This document shows, piece by piece, positions 31,069 through 40,044 of a stretch of 64,000 nucleotides of DNA (position 1 is its first letter; each line of letters starts with the position of its first letter). Below the pieces are notes generated by a model. That model ran no database searches, had not been told where the DNA came from, and saw only the letters and a program-made list of their open reading frames with translations. Both the position numbers and the translations under genes were made by a program. Origin of the DNA: Caballeronia sp. SBC1 (lineage in GTDB: Bacteria > Pseudomonadota > Gammaproteobacteria > Burkholderiales > Burkholderiaceae); assembly GCF_011493005.1 (NCBI RefSeq), contig NZ_CP049156.1, forward strand, positions 806,001 to 870,000. The letters run 5' to 3'.

Positions 31069-31095
31069 CCCTAAACAATAACTGGAGACAATCGC

Positions 31096-31992
31096 ATGTT
31101 TCGTCGTCGTTCACTTTTTGCTGTTCTCGTCGGCGCGTTCGCCGCAACCGCAACCGCCGCTCACGCGGCCGAAGTAAAGATTGGTGCGTCGCTGCTCACG
31201 CAACAACATCCGTTCTACGTCGAACTCGCCAACGCAATGAAAGCGGAAGCCGCGAAGGATCACGCGCAGATCGATATCGCGATTGCGAATCAGGACTTGA
31301 GCAAGCAGATTGCCGATGTCCAGGATTTCGTGACAAAGAAAGTCGATGTAATCGTGATTTCGCCGGTGGATTCAAAAGGCGTGAAAGCGGCCGTGCTGAC
31401 GGCGCAGCGCGCGGGGATTCCGGTGATTACCGTCGATATCAGCGCGCAAGGCGTGGAAGTCGCGTCGCACATTGCCACCGATAACTACGCGGGCGGCTTG
31501 CAAGCCGGCACGTTGATGTGCAAGGTGCTGGGCGGCAAGGGCAAGGTCGGTGTGATCGACTATCCGACGATTCAATCGGTGATCGACCGCGTGACGGGTT
31601 TCAAGAAGGCACTGGAAGCATGTCCCGATGTGAAGATCGTCGCGGTGCAGCCGGGTATCACGCGAGCCGACGCGTTGAGCGCCGCGCAAAACATGCTGCA
31701 GGCGAATCCTGATCTCGCGGGCATCTTCGGCTTCGGCGACGACGCCGCAATGGCCGCGGCGGTGGCAGGCAAGTCGGCGGGGAATCACGTGAAGGTGATC
31801 GGCTTCGACGGCATGCCGGAAGCGCGCGCAGCGGTGGACAAGAACCCGAACTTCGTCGGCGTGATCCGCCAGTACCCGGACAAGATGGGCGCGCTCGCCG
31901 TGGACACCGCGGTCAAGGTCGCAGACAAGCAGGCCGTGCCGAAGCTGCAACCGGTGACGCCGGGCCAGTATCTGAATGCGTCGGTGAAATGA
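31096..31992 (+). CDS. sugar ABC transporter substrate-binding protein (CUT2/ribose class)
   Basis: 298-residue periplasmic binding protein of the RbsB type. Signal peptide of 24 residues ending AAHAAE. VSIGAS-like first strand, then QQHPFYVELANAMKAEA and the hinge motif FGFGDDAAMAAAVA. The ATG follows GGAGA. It overlaps the ATPase start by four bases. Context suggests a ketose such as D-tagatose. Confidence 0.93.
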   Translation: MFRRRSLFAVLVGAFAATATAAHAAEVKIGASLLTQQHPFYVELANAMKAEAAKDHAQIDIAIANQDLSKQIADVQDFVTKKVDVIVISPVDSKGVKAAVLTAQRAGIPVITVDISAQGVEVASHIATDNYAGGLQAGTLMCKVLGGKGKVGVIDYPTIQSVIDRVTGFKKALEACPDVKIVAVQPGITRADALSAAQNMLQANPDLAGIFGFGDDAAMAAAVAGKSAGNHVKVIGFDGMPEARAAVDKNPNFVGVIRQYPDKMGALAVDTAVKVADKQAVPKLQPVTPGQYLNASVK

Positions 31993-33515
31993 ATACGGTT
32001 TTAAAACCTCGCCCGACCGTACCGTTGCTCGAGTTGCGCGGTATCGCGAAATCGTTCGGTCCGGTCGAGGCGATTAAAGACGTATCCCTCTCGATCCTGC
32101 CGGGCCGCGTGCATACGCTGCTCGGCGAGAACGGTGCGGGCAAGTCCACGCTGATGAAGATTCTCGCAGGCGTTCATACGCCCACGCGCGGTGAGATTTT
32201 CCTCAACGGATCGTTGGCCACATTCGCCAATCCCGACGAGTCGCAGAAGGCGGGCATCGCGATCATTTATCAGGAACTCAGCCTCGCGAAGAACCTGAGC
32301 GTGGCCGAGAATATGTTCGCGGGCCACGAGCCGCGGCGTTTTGGTGTCGTCGATTTCAAACGCTTGTATGCGCAAGCCCAGGCGCTGCTGGATGACCTGC
32401 GTATCGATATTGACGCTACCACGGCCGTCTCCCGACTCTCCATGGCGCAGCGTCAGCTCGTGGAAATTGCCAAGGCGCTGAGCCGCGACGCATCGCTCGT
32501 GATCATGGACGAACCCACGTCCTCGTTGAGCGATCGCGAAGCCGAGATTCTTTTTCATATCGTCACGAAGCTGACGGCGAAGGGCGCGGCGGTCGTGTAT
32601 ATCTCGCATCGGATGGACGAGATCATGCGCATCTCCGACGACATTTCGGTCATGCGCGACGGCCGTTACATCGCGACATTGCAGAAGAACCAGACGACCA
32701 TTGGCGCGTTGATCGCGATGATGGTCGGTCGTGAAATGAGCGATGTGTATCCGCGCCGGGAGACGCCGTACATTCGTCCGCCGCAGCCGCTGCTGAAGGT
32801 CAGCAACCTCACGCTGCCCGGTCAATTCGAAGACATCGGTTTCCAGATTCACGCCGGCGAGATTCTCGGTTTCTTCGGCTTGATCGGCGCGGGACGTTCA
32901 GACGTGATGAAGGCGTTGTTCGGCATCGGCCGGCCAAGCGGCGAGATCACGATGAGCGGCAAGCGCCTGAAGTTGCGCAATCCCGCCCATGCCATCCGGG
33001 AGGGCATCGCGTTCGTCACGGAAGACCGCAAGCACGAAGGTCTCGTGCTGATGCATTCGATCGCCAACAACGTGACGATGGCGAGTTTCGAAGAACACGG
33101 CTCGCGCTTCGGCATTTTGAATCGCCGCTTCGAACGCGATGAAACCGCGAATGCAATCGCGCGCATGAACATCCGCGCGTCGGGGCCGTTTCAGGCGGTT
33201 GGAAACCTGAGCGGCGGCAATCAGCAGAAAGTCGTGTTCTCGAAATGGCTCGCGTTGAAACCCAAAGTGCTGATCCTCGATGAGCCCACACGCGGCGTCG
33301 ACGTTGGCGCGAAGTTCGAGATTTATCGGGTGATCCGCGAGTTGGCTTCGACCGGGACCGCGATCATTCTCGTTTCGTCCGAACTACCCGAAGCACTCGC
33401 CATGAGCGATCGGCTTGTCGTGATGCGCGAGAAGCGCGTTGTCCATGAATTTGACGCGATCGGTCCTACGCAGGAAGAAGTGATGTCGTACGCAACAGGA
33501 GCCAAAACAGCATGA
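31989..33515 (+). CDS. sugar ABC transporter ATP-binding protein (RbsA/MglA class)
   Basis: 508-residue double-ABC protein of the CUT2 family. Domain 1: Walker A GENGAGKSTLMK and Walker B VIMDEPTSSLSDRE. Domain 2: GLIGAGRSDV in place of a normal Walker A, as usual in this family, with signature LSGGNQQKV and LILDEPTRGVDVGAK. Both flanking overlaps are ATGA type. Energises uptake with the adjacent binding protein and permease. Confidence 0.95.
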   Translation: MNTVLKPRPTVPLLELRGIAKSFGPVEAIKDVSLSILPGRVHTLLGENGAGKSTLMKILAGVHTPTRGEIFLNGSLATFANPDESQKAGIAIIYQELSLAKNLSVAENMFAGHEPRRFGVVDFKRLYAQAQALLDDLRIDIDATTAVSRLSMAQRQLVEIAKALSRDASLVIMDEPTSSLSDREAEILFHIVTKLTAKGAAVVYISHRMDEIMRISDDISVMRDGRYIATLQKNQTTIGALIAMMVGREMSDVYPRRETPYIRPPQPLLKVSNLTLPGQFEDIGFQIHAGEILGFFGLIGAGRSDVMKALFGIGRPSGEITMSGKRLKLRNPAHAIREGIAFVTEDRKHEGLVLMHSIANNVTMASFEEHGSRFGILNRRFERDETANAIARMNIRASGPFQAVGNLSGGNQQKVVFSKWLALKPKVLILDEPTRGVDVGAKFEIYRVIRELASTGTAIILVSSELPEALAMSDRLVVMREKRVVHEFDAIGPTQEEVMSYATGAKTA

Positions 33516-34504
33516 ACCCGACTCAACTCAGCGGGGCCGCATCCACGCGCCGCTCGCACGCAAGCGGCGCGCTACAACGCGCGGTCAGGCACTACGGCGG
33601 GATTGTCGTGGGGCTGATTGTCCTGTGCGGATTTTTCTGGGCGCTGTCACCCAACTTCATGTCGGTGAATAACCTCGTGAACGTGGTGATGCAGGTTTCG
33701 ATCATCGCGATACTCGGTTTTGGCATGACGTACGTGCTCTTGCTCGGCGATATTGACCTGTCGGTCGGTGCGACCATGGCGCTGGTCGGCACCGTCTGCG
33801 CGTTTGCACTGGAGCATGGCGCATCGCCGCTCGTGGCCGTGCTCGCCGCCATGGCCACAGGGCTCGTTTTAGGGGCTGTGAACGGCTCGCTGTCCGCGTT
33901 GCTCACAATCCCGTCGTTTATTGTCACGGTCGCCACCATGGGCGTTTTCCGGGGTCTGGCCTACCTGACGTCGAATGGCGTGCCCATTTCCATCGACGAC
34001 GACCGCTTCGCTTTCCTCGGCAACGGCCTCGTGCTCGGCATTCCGCTGCCGATCTGGATTCTTGCCGTTTTGCTGCTGTTGAATCACTTTGTGCTCTCGC
34101 GTACCGTATTCGGACGCAAGGCGTATCTCACGGGTGGAAATCGTGAGGCGGCGCTGTATTCGGGTATCGATGTAAACAAGCTGCGAATCATGATTTTCAT
34201 GATCTCGGGCTTGCTCGCGAGCATTGGCGGCGTGCTGATGACCTCGCGGCTTTATTCCGCGCAGCCGAATGCCGGAATTGGCTACGAACTCGATGCCATT
34301 GCCGCCGCCGTGCTCGGCGGAACGAGTCTCTCGGGTGGTTACGGAACGATCACCGGGACGCTGATCGGCGCGCTGATTATTGGCGTCATCAACAACGGGA
34401 TGAACCTGCTCAGCGTTCCGTATTTCTATCAACTCATCGTGAAAGGCATCGTGATCCTGGTCGCGGTGTGTATCGATGTTCAAACGAAGAAACGTCATGC
34501 CTAA
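33512..34504 (+). CDS. sugar ABC transporter permease (RbsC class)
   Basis: 330-residue CUT2 permease with eight or more membrane segments. Conserved stretches: DIDLSVGATMALVG near residue 80, GGNREAALYSGIDV near 210, and AAVLGGTSLSGGYGTITG near 265. It starts in the ATPase stop codon and its end overlaps the kinase gene. Confidence 0.95.
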   Translation: MNPTQLSGAASTRRSHASGALQRAVRHYGGIVVGLIVLCGFFWALSPNFMSVNNLVNVVMQVSIIAILGFGMTYVLLLGDIDLSVGATMALVGTVCAFALEHGASPLVAVLAAMATGLVLGAVNGSLSALLTIPSFIVTVATMGVFRGLAYLTSNGVPISIDDDRFAFLGNGLVLGIPLPIWILAVLLLLNHFVLSRTVFGRKAYLTGGNREAALYSGIDVNKLRIMIFMISGLLASIGGVLMTSRLYSAQPNAGIGYELDAIAAAVLGGTSLSGGYGTITGTLIGALIIGVINNGMNLLSVPYFYQLIVKGIVILVAVCIDVQTKKRHA

Positions 34505-35471
34505 CTCAAACGGTGTTCCCTCCAAGAAGTCCGGCACCATTGTCGCGATGGGCGAGATCCTGGTCGAAATCATGGCCACGCGCGTGGGTCAAAGCTTTCG
34601 TGAACCGGGCACGCTCATTGGCCCGTTCGCGAGCGGCGCACCAGCCATTTTCATCGATCAGGTCGCGAAGCTTGGCAGCCCGTGCGCGATGATCGGCTGC
34701 GTGGGTGATGACGACTTCGGCGTGTTGAACGTCGAGCGCTTGCGCGGTGATGGCGTGGATGTTTCCGGTATCGCGGTGCTGAAAGACGCGACCACGGGCA
34801 GCGCGTTCGTCACGTATCGCGAGGACGGTGATCGCGATTTCATCTACAACATTACGAACAGCGCGTCGGCGCAGTTGTCGGTGGCGAATCTGCGTGACGA
34901 CCTGCTCGCGAAGTGCGGCAATTTCCATGTGATGGGGTCGTCGCTATTCTCGTTCAGGATCATCGAGGCGATGAAGCAGGCTATCGAAACGGTGAAGACG
35001 AACGGCGGCACGGTGAGTTTCGATCCGAATATCCGCAAGGAAATGCTGCGGATTCCGGAGATGCGCGACGCACTCGATTTCATCCTCGACTACACCGATG
35101 TCTTCCTGCCGAGCGGTCACGAAGTGACTCTGCTCGCCAGTGCGACGTCGGAGCGCGGCGCGATCGATGAACTTCTGAAGCGCGGCGTGAAGGAGGTGAT
35201 CGTGAAGCGCGGTGCTGAGGGTTGCAGTTACTTCGATGCCAACGGCGAGACGCATCGGCCCGCTTTCAAGGTGCAGGAACTCGATCCCACCGGCGCGGGC
35301 GATTGCTTCGGCGCGACGTACATCAGTTGCCGCGCACAAGACATGGACGTGGACGTCGCGTTGAAATACGCGTGCGCAAGCGGCGCGCGCGCGGTCGGCG
35401 TGAAGGGCCCGATGGAAGGCACGGCAACGTTCGCCGAACTCGATGCGTTCCTGCAATCAGCCACGGAGTAA
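34497..35471 (+). CDS. PfkB-family sugar kinase, probable D-tagatose kinase
   Basis: 324-residue PfkB carbohydrate kinase (PF00294). The signature DPTGAGDCFGATYISC near residues 265-280 carries the catalytic Asp and anion hole; the N-terminal GGXG-like GEILVEIMA stretch is also conserved. ATG 34497 (overlapping the permease stop by eight bases) is preferred over the upstream ATG at 34476. In Agrobacterium tumefaciens C58 a PfkB kinase phosphorylates D-tagatose at C6 beside a GatZ/KbaZ-type protein (Wichelecki et al.). The same pair occurs here; the substrate is inferred from this. Confidence 0.85.
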   Translation: MPNSNGVPSKKSGTIVAMGEILVEIMATRVGQSFREPGTLIGPFASGAPAIFIDQVAKLGSPCAMIGCVGDDDFGVLNVERLRGDGVDVSGIAVLKDATTGSAFVTYREDGDRDFIYNITNSASAQLSVANLRDDLLAKCGNFHVMGSSLFSFRIIEAMKQAIETVKTNGGTVSFDPNIRKEMLRIPEMRDALDFILDYTDVFLPSGHEVTLLASATSERGAIDELLKRGVKEVIVKRGAEGCSYFDANGETHRPAFKVQELDPTGAGDCFGATYISCRAQDMDVDVALKYACASGARAVGVKGPMEGTATFAELDAFLQSATE

Positions 35472-35475
35472 AGCC

Positions 35476-36759
35476 ATGAATTCAATCGTCTCGCGTTTGA
35501 GCAATGCACATCCGGCGTCGGCGTGGCTTGCCGGTATCTATTCGATCTGCTCGGCGCATCCGTGGGTGCTGGAAGCGGCCATGCGGCAGGCGCTGGAAGA
35601 TGAGACGCCGTTGCTGATCGAATCGACGTCGAATCAGGTCGATCAGTACGGCGGTTATACGGGCATGAAGCCGGCGGATTTTGTGGACTTCGTTCGTTCG
35701 ATTGCCGAGCGCGTGGGTTTCCCGCATGAGCACCTGATTCTTGGTGGCGATCATCTTGGGCCAAACGCGTGGCGACATCTTCCCGCTGAAGAAGCGATGC
35801 AACGCGCCGATGCATTGATCGACGCGTATGCATCGGCAGGCTTCACGAAGATTCACCTCGATACCAGCATGTCGTGCGCTGATGATCCTGGGCGGTTATC
35901 GGATGCGGTGGTTGCTGCAAGGGCTGCGCGTTTGTGTGCGGTAGCCGAGGCAGCGGTGAAGCGCGCTGGTTTAAGCGTGAGCCCGGTCTATGTGATTGGC
36001 ACTGAAGTACCCGTGCCGGGCGGCGCGGCGGAAGAGCTGGATATCGTTGAGCCGACCTCGCGTGAAGCGGCCATCGAAACGGCTTTGGTCCACAAAAAAG
36101 CGTGGCAGGAACACGGCGTGCAGGATACATGGCTGCGTGTGATTGCGTTGGTGGTGCAGCCGGGCGTGGAGTTTGATCATACGAAGGTGATTGACTACGT
36201 GCCGTCGCGCGCCGAGTCGTTGAAGAGCGCATTGGATGATCTGCACGGCATGGTCTTCGAAGCACATTCCACCGATTACCAAACGCCCGAAGCGCTAAGC
36301 GCTTTAGTCCGCGATGGCTTTCGCATTCTCAAGGTCGGTCCGGGCGTGACGTTCGCATTGCGCGAGGCGTTGTACGCGTTGGCGGATATCGAAACGCAAT
36401 TGGTCGATGCGCATAAACGATCGAACCTACGCGATGTAGTCGAACGCGTGATGCTTAGCAAACCCGGCTACTGGGAAAAGTATTATCACGGCGATGCAGA
36501 GCAGCAACGCGTGTTACGCACCTACAGTTATAGCGACCGCGTGCGTTATTACTGGGCCGATGCGGAGATTGGCGCAGCGGCGCAAACGCTGCTCGATAAC
36601 CTGAGCGCTCTGACGATTCCGGAGAATTTGCTCAGCCAGTTCTTGCCCGAGCAGTATTGGGCGGTGCGGCGCGGACAGCTGAAAAACGAGCCGCTCGCGC
36701 TAGTGCAGGATCGCGTGCGGCAGGTTATTCGAACGTACGCGGCGGCTTGTCGCGCATGA
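35476..36759 (+). CDS. GatZ/KbaZ-family protein, probable D-tagatose 6-phosphate 4-epimerase
   Basis: 427-residue member of the D-tagatose-bisphosphate aldolase non-catalytic-subunit family (PF08013). SSICSAHPWVLEAAMRQA near residue 25, GGDHLGPNAWR near 92 and LDTSMSCADD near 130 are conserved. ATG 35476 follows GGAG; the frame is open upstream into the kinase stop, which is not the start. In E. coli, GatZ supports the GatY aldolase; in A. tumefaciens a homologue was shown to epimerise D-tagatose 6-phosphate to D-fructose 6-phosphate. No aldolase gene is present here, which favours the epimerase role. Confidence 0.85.
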   Translation: MNSIVSRLSNAHPASAWLAGIYSICSAHPWVLEAAMRQALEDETPLLIESTSNQVDQYGGYTGMKPADFVDFVRSIAERVGFPHEHLILGGDHLGPNAWRHLPAEEAMQRADALIDAYASAGFTKIHLDTSMSCADDPGRLSDAVVAARAARLCAVAEAAVKRAGLSVSPVYVIGTEVPVPGGAAEELDIVEPTSREAAIETALVHKKAWQEHGVQDTWLRVIALVVQPGVEFDHTKVIDYVPSRAESLKSALDDLHGMVFEAHSTDYQTPEALSALVRDGFRILKVGPGVTFALREALYALADIETQLVDAHKRSNLRDVVERVMLSKPGYWEKYYHGDAEQQRVLRTYSYSDRVRYYWADAEIGAAAQTLLDNLSALTIPENLLSQFLPEQYWAVRRGQLKNEPLALVQDRVRQVIRTYAAACRA

Positions 36760-36780
36760 CTTGCAGGGCAAGCCTGAAGC

Positions 36781-37227
36781 TCAGTGCTTGCCCGTGCTGC
36801 CGAAACCACCGGCGCCGCGCTCGCTCTGGGCGAAGTCATCGACAATATTGAACGTTGCCTGAACCACCGGCACGATCACCAGTTGCGCGAGGCGTTCAAA
36901 CGGATTCAGCGTGAACGCCGTCGCGCCGCGATTCCACGTCGAAATCATCAACTGGCCTTGATAATCCGAGTCGATCAACCCGACCAGATTTCCCAACACC
37001 ACGCCATGCTTATGCCCCAGTCCTGAACGCGGAAGGATCACCGCTGCATAACCCGGATCTTCGATATGAATCGCCAGGCCCGTGGGCACCAGCACTGTCT
37101 GGCCGGGTTCGAGCGTAATGGCTTCGTCCAGGCACGCACGCAGGTCGAGTCCGGCGCTGCCCGGCGTGGCGTAGGCGGGCAGATAGTCGCGCATGCGCGC
37201 ATCGAGAATCTTGATATCGAGTTTCAT
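36781..37227 (-). CDS. dut: dUTP diphosphatase
   Basis: 148-residue trimeric dUTPase that hydrolyses dUTP to dUMP and PPi. Motifs in order: [35 protein letters not shown] and the C-terminal GGFGSTGKH lid. Overlaps the preceding oxidoreductase gene by four bases. Convergent with the sugar operon, 21 bases away. Confidence 0.97.
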   Translation of the reverse strand: MKLDIKILDARMRDYLPAYATPGSAGLDLRACLDEAITLEPGQTVLVPTGLAIHIEDPGYAAVILPRSGLGHKHGVVLGNLVGLIDSDYQGQLMISTWNRGATAFTLNPFERLAQLVIVPVVQATFNIVDDFAQSERGAGGFGSTGKH

Positions 37228-38237
37228 GGGGTCTGTTTGTTGAGTTCGAATGCTTCAGCCAGCAGTTCATACGAGCGCATGCGCGCCGGGTAACTTCCTG
37301 CAACGGTCAACACGATCAGTTCGTCGGCGTCGAAGCGCTGTTGGAGTTCATGCAATTGTTCGGTCACGCGTTCCGGCGTGCCAATAATGCTGCGGCTTTT
37401 TTCCCGCTCGATCACGCTCAGTTCGCGTTCGCCGAATGCTTGCCCAGCTCCTTGCGCAATCGATGGAATCGGCATGTTCAGCCCGTATGCCATTTGCACG
37501 CGACGCAAATCGACCGCGCGTTCCAGTGCGGCGGCTTCCGCCTCGGTATCGGCGCAAATAACAAATACGGCCGCGGCGAGATACGGCGTCGAGCCACCAC
37601 GCGATACAAAGCGCTCGCGATACGCCTCCGCCACCCGATGCCCATACTGCGCGTTAATAAAATGCGCGAACGCGAAACGAATGCCGAGTTGCGCGGCGAG
37701 CAGGCCGCCGAAGTCGCTGGAACCGAGCATCCATAACTCGGGGCGCGTTGCAATTTCAGGTTGTAACAACACGCCATGCGCGAGGTGATCTTCGGGCAGC
37801 GTGCCGTCAAACAGTCCAACGAGTTCGCCTACTTGTTGCGGGAAAATATCGCCGCGATTGTAGTCGCCGGCCGCCACCGCTTGCGCGGTGCGCATGTCGC
37901 CGCCGGGTGCACGTCCAACGCCCAGGTCCACGCGATTCGGGAACAGCGCTTCGAGCATCAGGAACTGTTCGGCGACCTTGAATGAGCTGTAGTAGGGCAG
38001 CATGACGCCGCCCGAGCCGATCCGGATCCGCTCGGTAATGCTGCCAATTCGCGCGAGCAAAACCTCAGGGCATGGATTCGATACCCCGCGCAAACCGTGA
38101 TGCTCTGCGCACCAGTAACGCGTGTAGCCGAGGTCGTCGGCCAGGCGCGCGAGATCCAGCGTGGCTGCGATTGCGTCGGCGGTGCTATGGCCGTGAATGA
38201 CGGGCGTTTGATCGAGTACAGAGAGTTTTGTCGTCAT
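37224..38237 (-). CDS. LLM-class flavin-dependent oxidoreductase
   Basis: 337-residue bacterial-luciferase-like flavin monooxygenase with a TIM barrel. CAEHHGLRG near residue 45 and [12 protein letters not shown] near 105 are family landmarks; similar to E. coli YhbW. The electron acceptor and substrate are unknown. It lies in the coaBC-dut interval of the operon; its stop overlaps the dut ATG. Confidence 0.88.
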   Translation of the reverse strand: MTTKLSVLDQTPVIHGHSTADAIAATLDLARLADDLGYTRYWCAEHHGLRGVSNPCPEVLLARIGSITERIRIGSGGVMLPYYSSFKVAEQFLMLEALFPNRVDLGVGRAPGGDMRTAQAVAAGDYNRGDIFPQQVGELVGLFDGTLPEDHLAHGVLLQPEIATRPELWMLGSSDFGGLLAAQLGIRFAFAHFINAQYGHRVAEAYRERFVSRGGSTPYLAAAVFVICADTEAEAAALERAVDLRRVQMAYGLNMPIPSIAQGAGQAFGERELSVIEREKSRSIIGTPERVTEQLHELQQRFDADELIVLTVAGSYPARMRSYELLAEAFELNKQTP

Positions 38238-38266
38238 GGTTCTGGCAATAAGCCCCAGCCAGCAGG

Positions 38267-39502
38267 CTAGGACAGCAGCGAACCGCCGCGCGGCGCCCGC
38301 TTTGCAATCTCGGTAATCAGCAAGCGTGCGAGCAGCTTTTTATCGGCACGTGGCAGGCGCGTGATGCCCGATGCTTCGAAGAGCACGACTTCGTTGTCGT
38401 CGAGGCCGAAGGTCAGCGGCCCGAGATTGCCGATCAGCAGCGGCACGTTCTTGCGTGCACGTTTCTCCTCGCCATGCACTTCGAGATCGCCGCTCTCCGC
38501 CGCGAAACCAACGCAATATGGCGGATTCGGCAAACGCGCGACAGTCGCGAGGATGTCCGGGTTTTCGACGAACGTGAAGGTGGGCATCGGCTGATTGGCG
38601 GTCTTCTTGATCTTGTGCTCGCTGAGGTGATCAACGCGCCAATCCGCGACCGCCGCTACGGCAATAAAGATGTCCGCGTCGGGCGTAGCCTGCATCACCG
38701 CGTCGTGCATTTGTTGCGCGGTCTGCACGTCCTCGCGAACCACACCCCAAGGCGTTTCGAGCGCGACCGGGCCGGCCACTAGATGCACGTCGGCGCCGGC
38801 CTGGGCCGCCGCGCGCGCGAGCGCGAAGCCCATCTTGCCGGACGAGCGGTTGGTGATGCCGCGAACGGGATCGAGCGGCTCGAAGGTCGGACCGGCCGTA
38901 ATCAACACGCGATGCCCCTGCAGGATCTTCGGCTGGAAGAACGCGCAGATGGCTTCAAACGTTGCCGATGGTTCCAGCATCCGGCCATCGCCCACTTCGC
39001 CGCACGCTTGCGCGCCGGAATCGGGGCCGAGCACTTGCACGCCATCGGCACGCAGTTGCGCGACGTTGCGTTGCGTCGCCGGGTTCTGCCACATCTGGCG
39101 GTTCATCGCGGGCACGACGAGCAGCGGGCAATCGCGTGCGACGCAAAGCGTGGACAGCAGGTCGTCGCAATTGCCATGCGCGAGCTTGGCGATGAAGTCG
39201 GTGGAGGCGGGCGCGATCACGATTGCATCGGCTTCACGCGATAAATCGATATGCGCCATGTTGTTCGCAATCCTCGCGTCCCATTGCGACGTGTACACGG
39301 GACGGCCGGACAGCGCCTGCATGGTGACGGGCGTGATGAATTGTGTGGCGGCGTCGGTCATCACGATCTGCACGGTCGCGCCGGCTTTCACCAGCAGACG
39401 CGTGAGTTCGGCGATCTTGTAGCACGCGATACCGCCTGACAGCCCAAGTACGAGATGCTTCCCTGCGAGTTCTGCGTTGTCCAAACCTGCCTCCGTACTC
39501 AT
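38267..39502 (-). CDS. coaBC: bifunctional phosphopantothenoylcysteine decarboxylase / phosphopantothenate-cysteine ligase
   Basis: 411-residue two-domain CoA biosynthesis enzyme. CoaC half (1-190): GLSGGIACYK flavin-binding start, PAMNRQMWQNPA substrate clamp and ACGEVGDGRM with the active-site Cys. CoaB half (195-400): ITAGPTFEPLDPVRGITNRSSGKMG and the C-terminal KKLLARLLI. Located after lspA in the ileS operon with a 35-base gap. Confidence 0.97.
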   Translation of the reverse strand: MSTEAGLDNAELAGKHLVLGLSGGIACYKIAELTRLLVKAGATVQIVMTDAATQFITPVTMQALSGRPVYTSQWDARIANNMAHIDLSREADAIVIAPASTDFIAKLAHGNCDDLLSTLCVARDCPLLVVPAMNRQMWQNPATQRNVAQLRADGVQVLGPDSGAQACGEVGDGRMLEPSATFEAICAFFQPKILQGHRVLITAGPTFEPLDPVRGITNRSSGKMGFALARAAAQAGADVHLVAGPVALETPWGVVREDVQTAQQMHDAVMQATPDADIFIAVAAVADWRVDHLSEHKIKKTANQPMPTFTFVENPDILATVARLPNPPYCVGFAAESGDLEVHGEEKRARKNVPLLIGNLGPLTFGLDDNEVVLFEASGITRLPRADKKLLARLLITEIAKRAPRGGSLLS

Positions 39503-39537
39503 TACTCCCTACCCGTCACGGCTCAGCCGCACAACGA

Positions 39538-40044
39538 CTACTTTGCGCCGCGCACGCGCCGCAGCTCGTCGAAAACGAGTAGCACGGCGCCAATGGTGAT
39601 CGCGCTGTCGGCGAGGTTAAACGCCGGCCAGTGCCACGTATTGACGTGGAAATCCAAAAAATCGATCACGTGGCCATACGCAATCCGGTCGATCACATTG
39701 CCGATCGCGCCGCCCATGATCAGCGCCAGCGCCGTGCAGAACAGCCGCTGCGTGCCGTGACGTTTCAGCAAGTAGCAGATCACGATAGCCGCGACCACGC
39801 CGAGCGCCGTGAAACCCCAGCGTTGCCAGCCGCCGGCAGTGGCGAGAAAGCTGAACGCCGCGCCGCGGTTGTAGATCAGGAACAGGTTGAAGAATGGCGT
39901 GAGCGCGTGCGGTTCGCCGTAGGTGAACACGCGGGCGACAGCGATCTTCGACAACTGGTCGAAGAGAATCACGATCAACGCCACGCCCAGCCACGGCGCG
40001 AGTGAACCGCTGCTTTGACTTTGTTTCGACATCGTTCTTGCCAT
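39538..40044 (-). CDS. lspA: lipoprotein signal peptidase (signal peptidase II)
   Basis: 168-residue inner-membrane aspartyl protease that cleaves prolipoprotein signal peptides. Four membrane segments; catalytic Asp residues in GNVIDRI and FNLADSAI. Start chosen at the ATG that overlaps the ileS stop (TAATG), which removes a long upstream frame extension inside ileS. Usual ileS-lspA order. Confidence 0.96.
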   Translation of the reverse strand: MARTMSKQSQSSGSLAPWLGVALIVILFDQLSKIAVARVFTYGEPHALTPFFNLFLIYNRGAAFSFLATAGGWQRWGFTALGVVAAIVICYLLKRHGTQRLFCTALALIMGGAIGNVIDRIAYGHVIDFLDFHVNTWHWPAFNLADSAITIGAVLLVFDELRRVRGAK

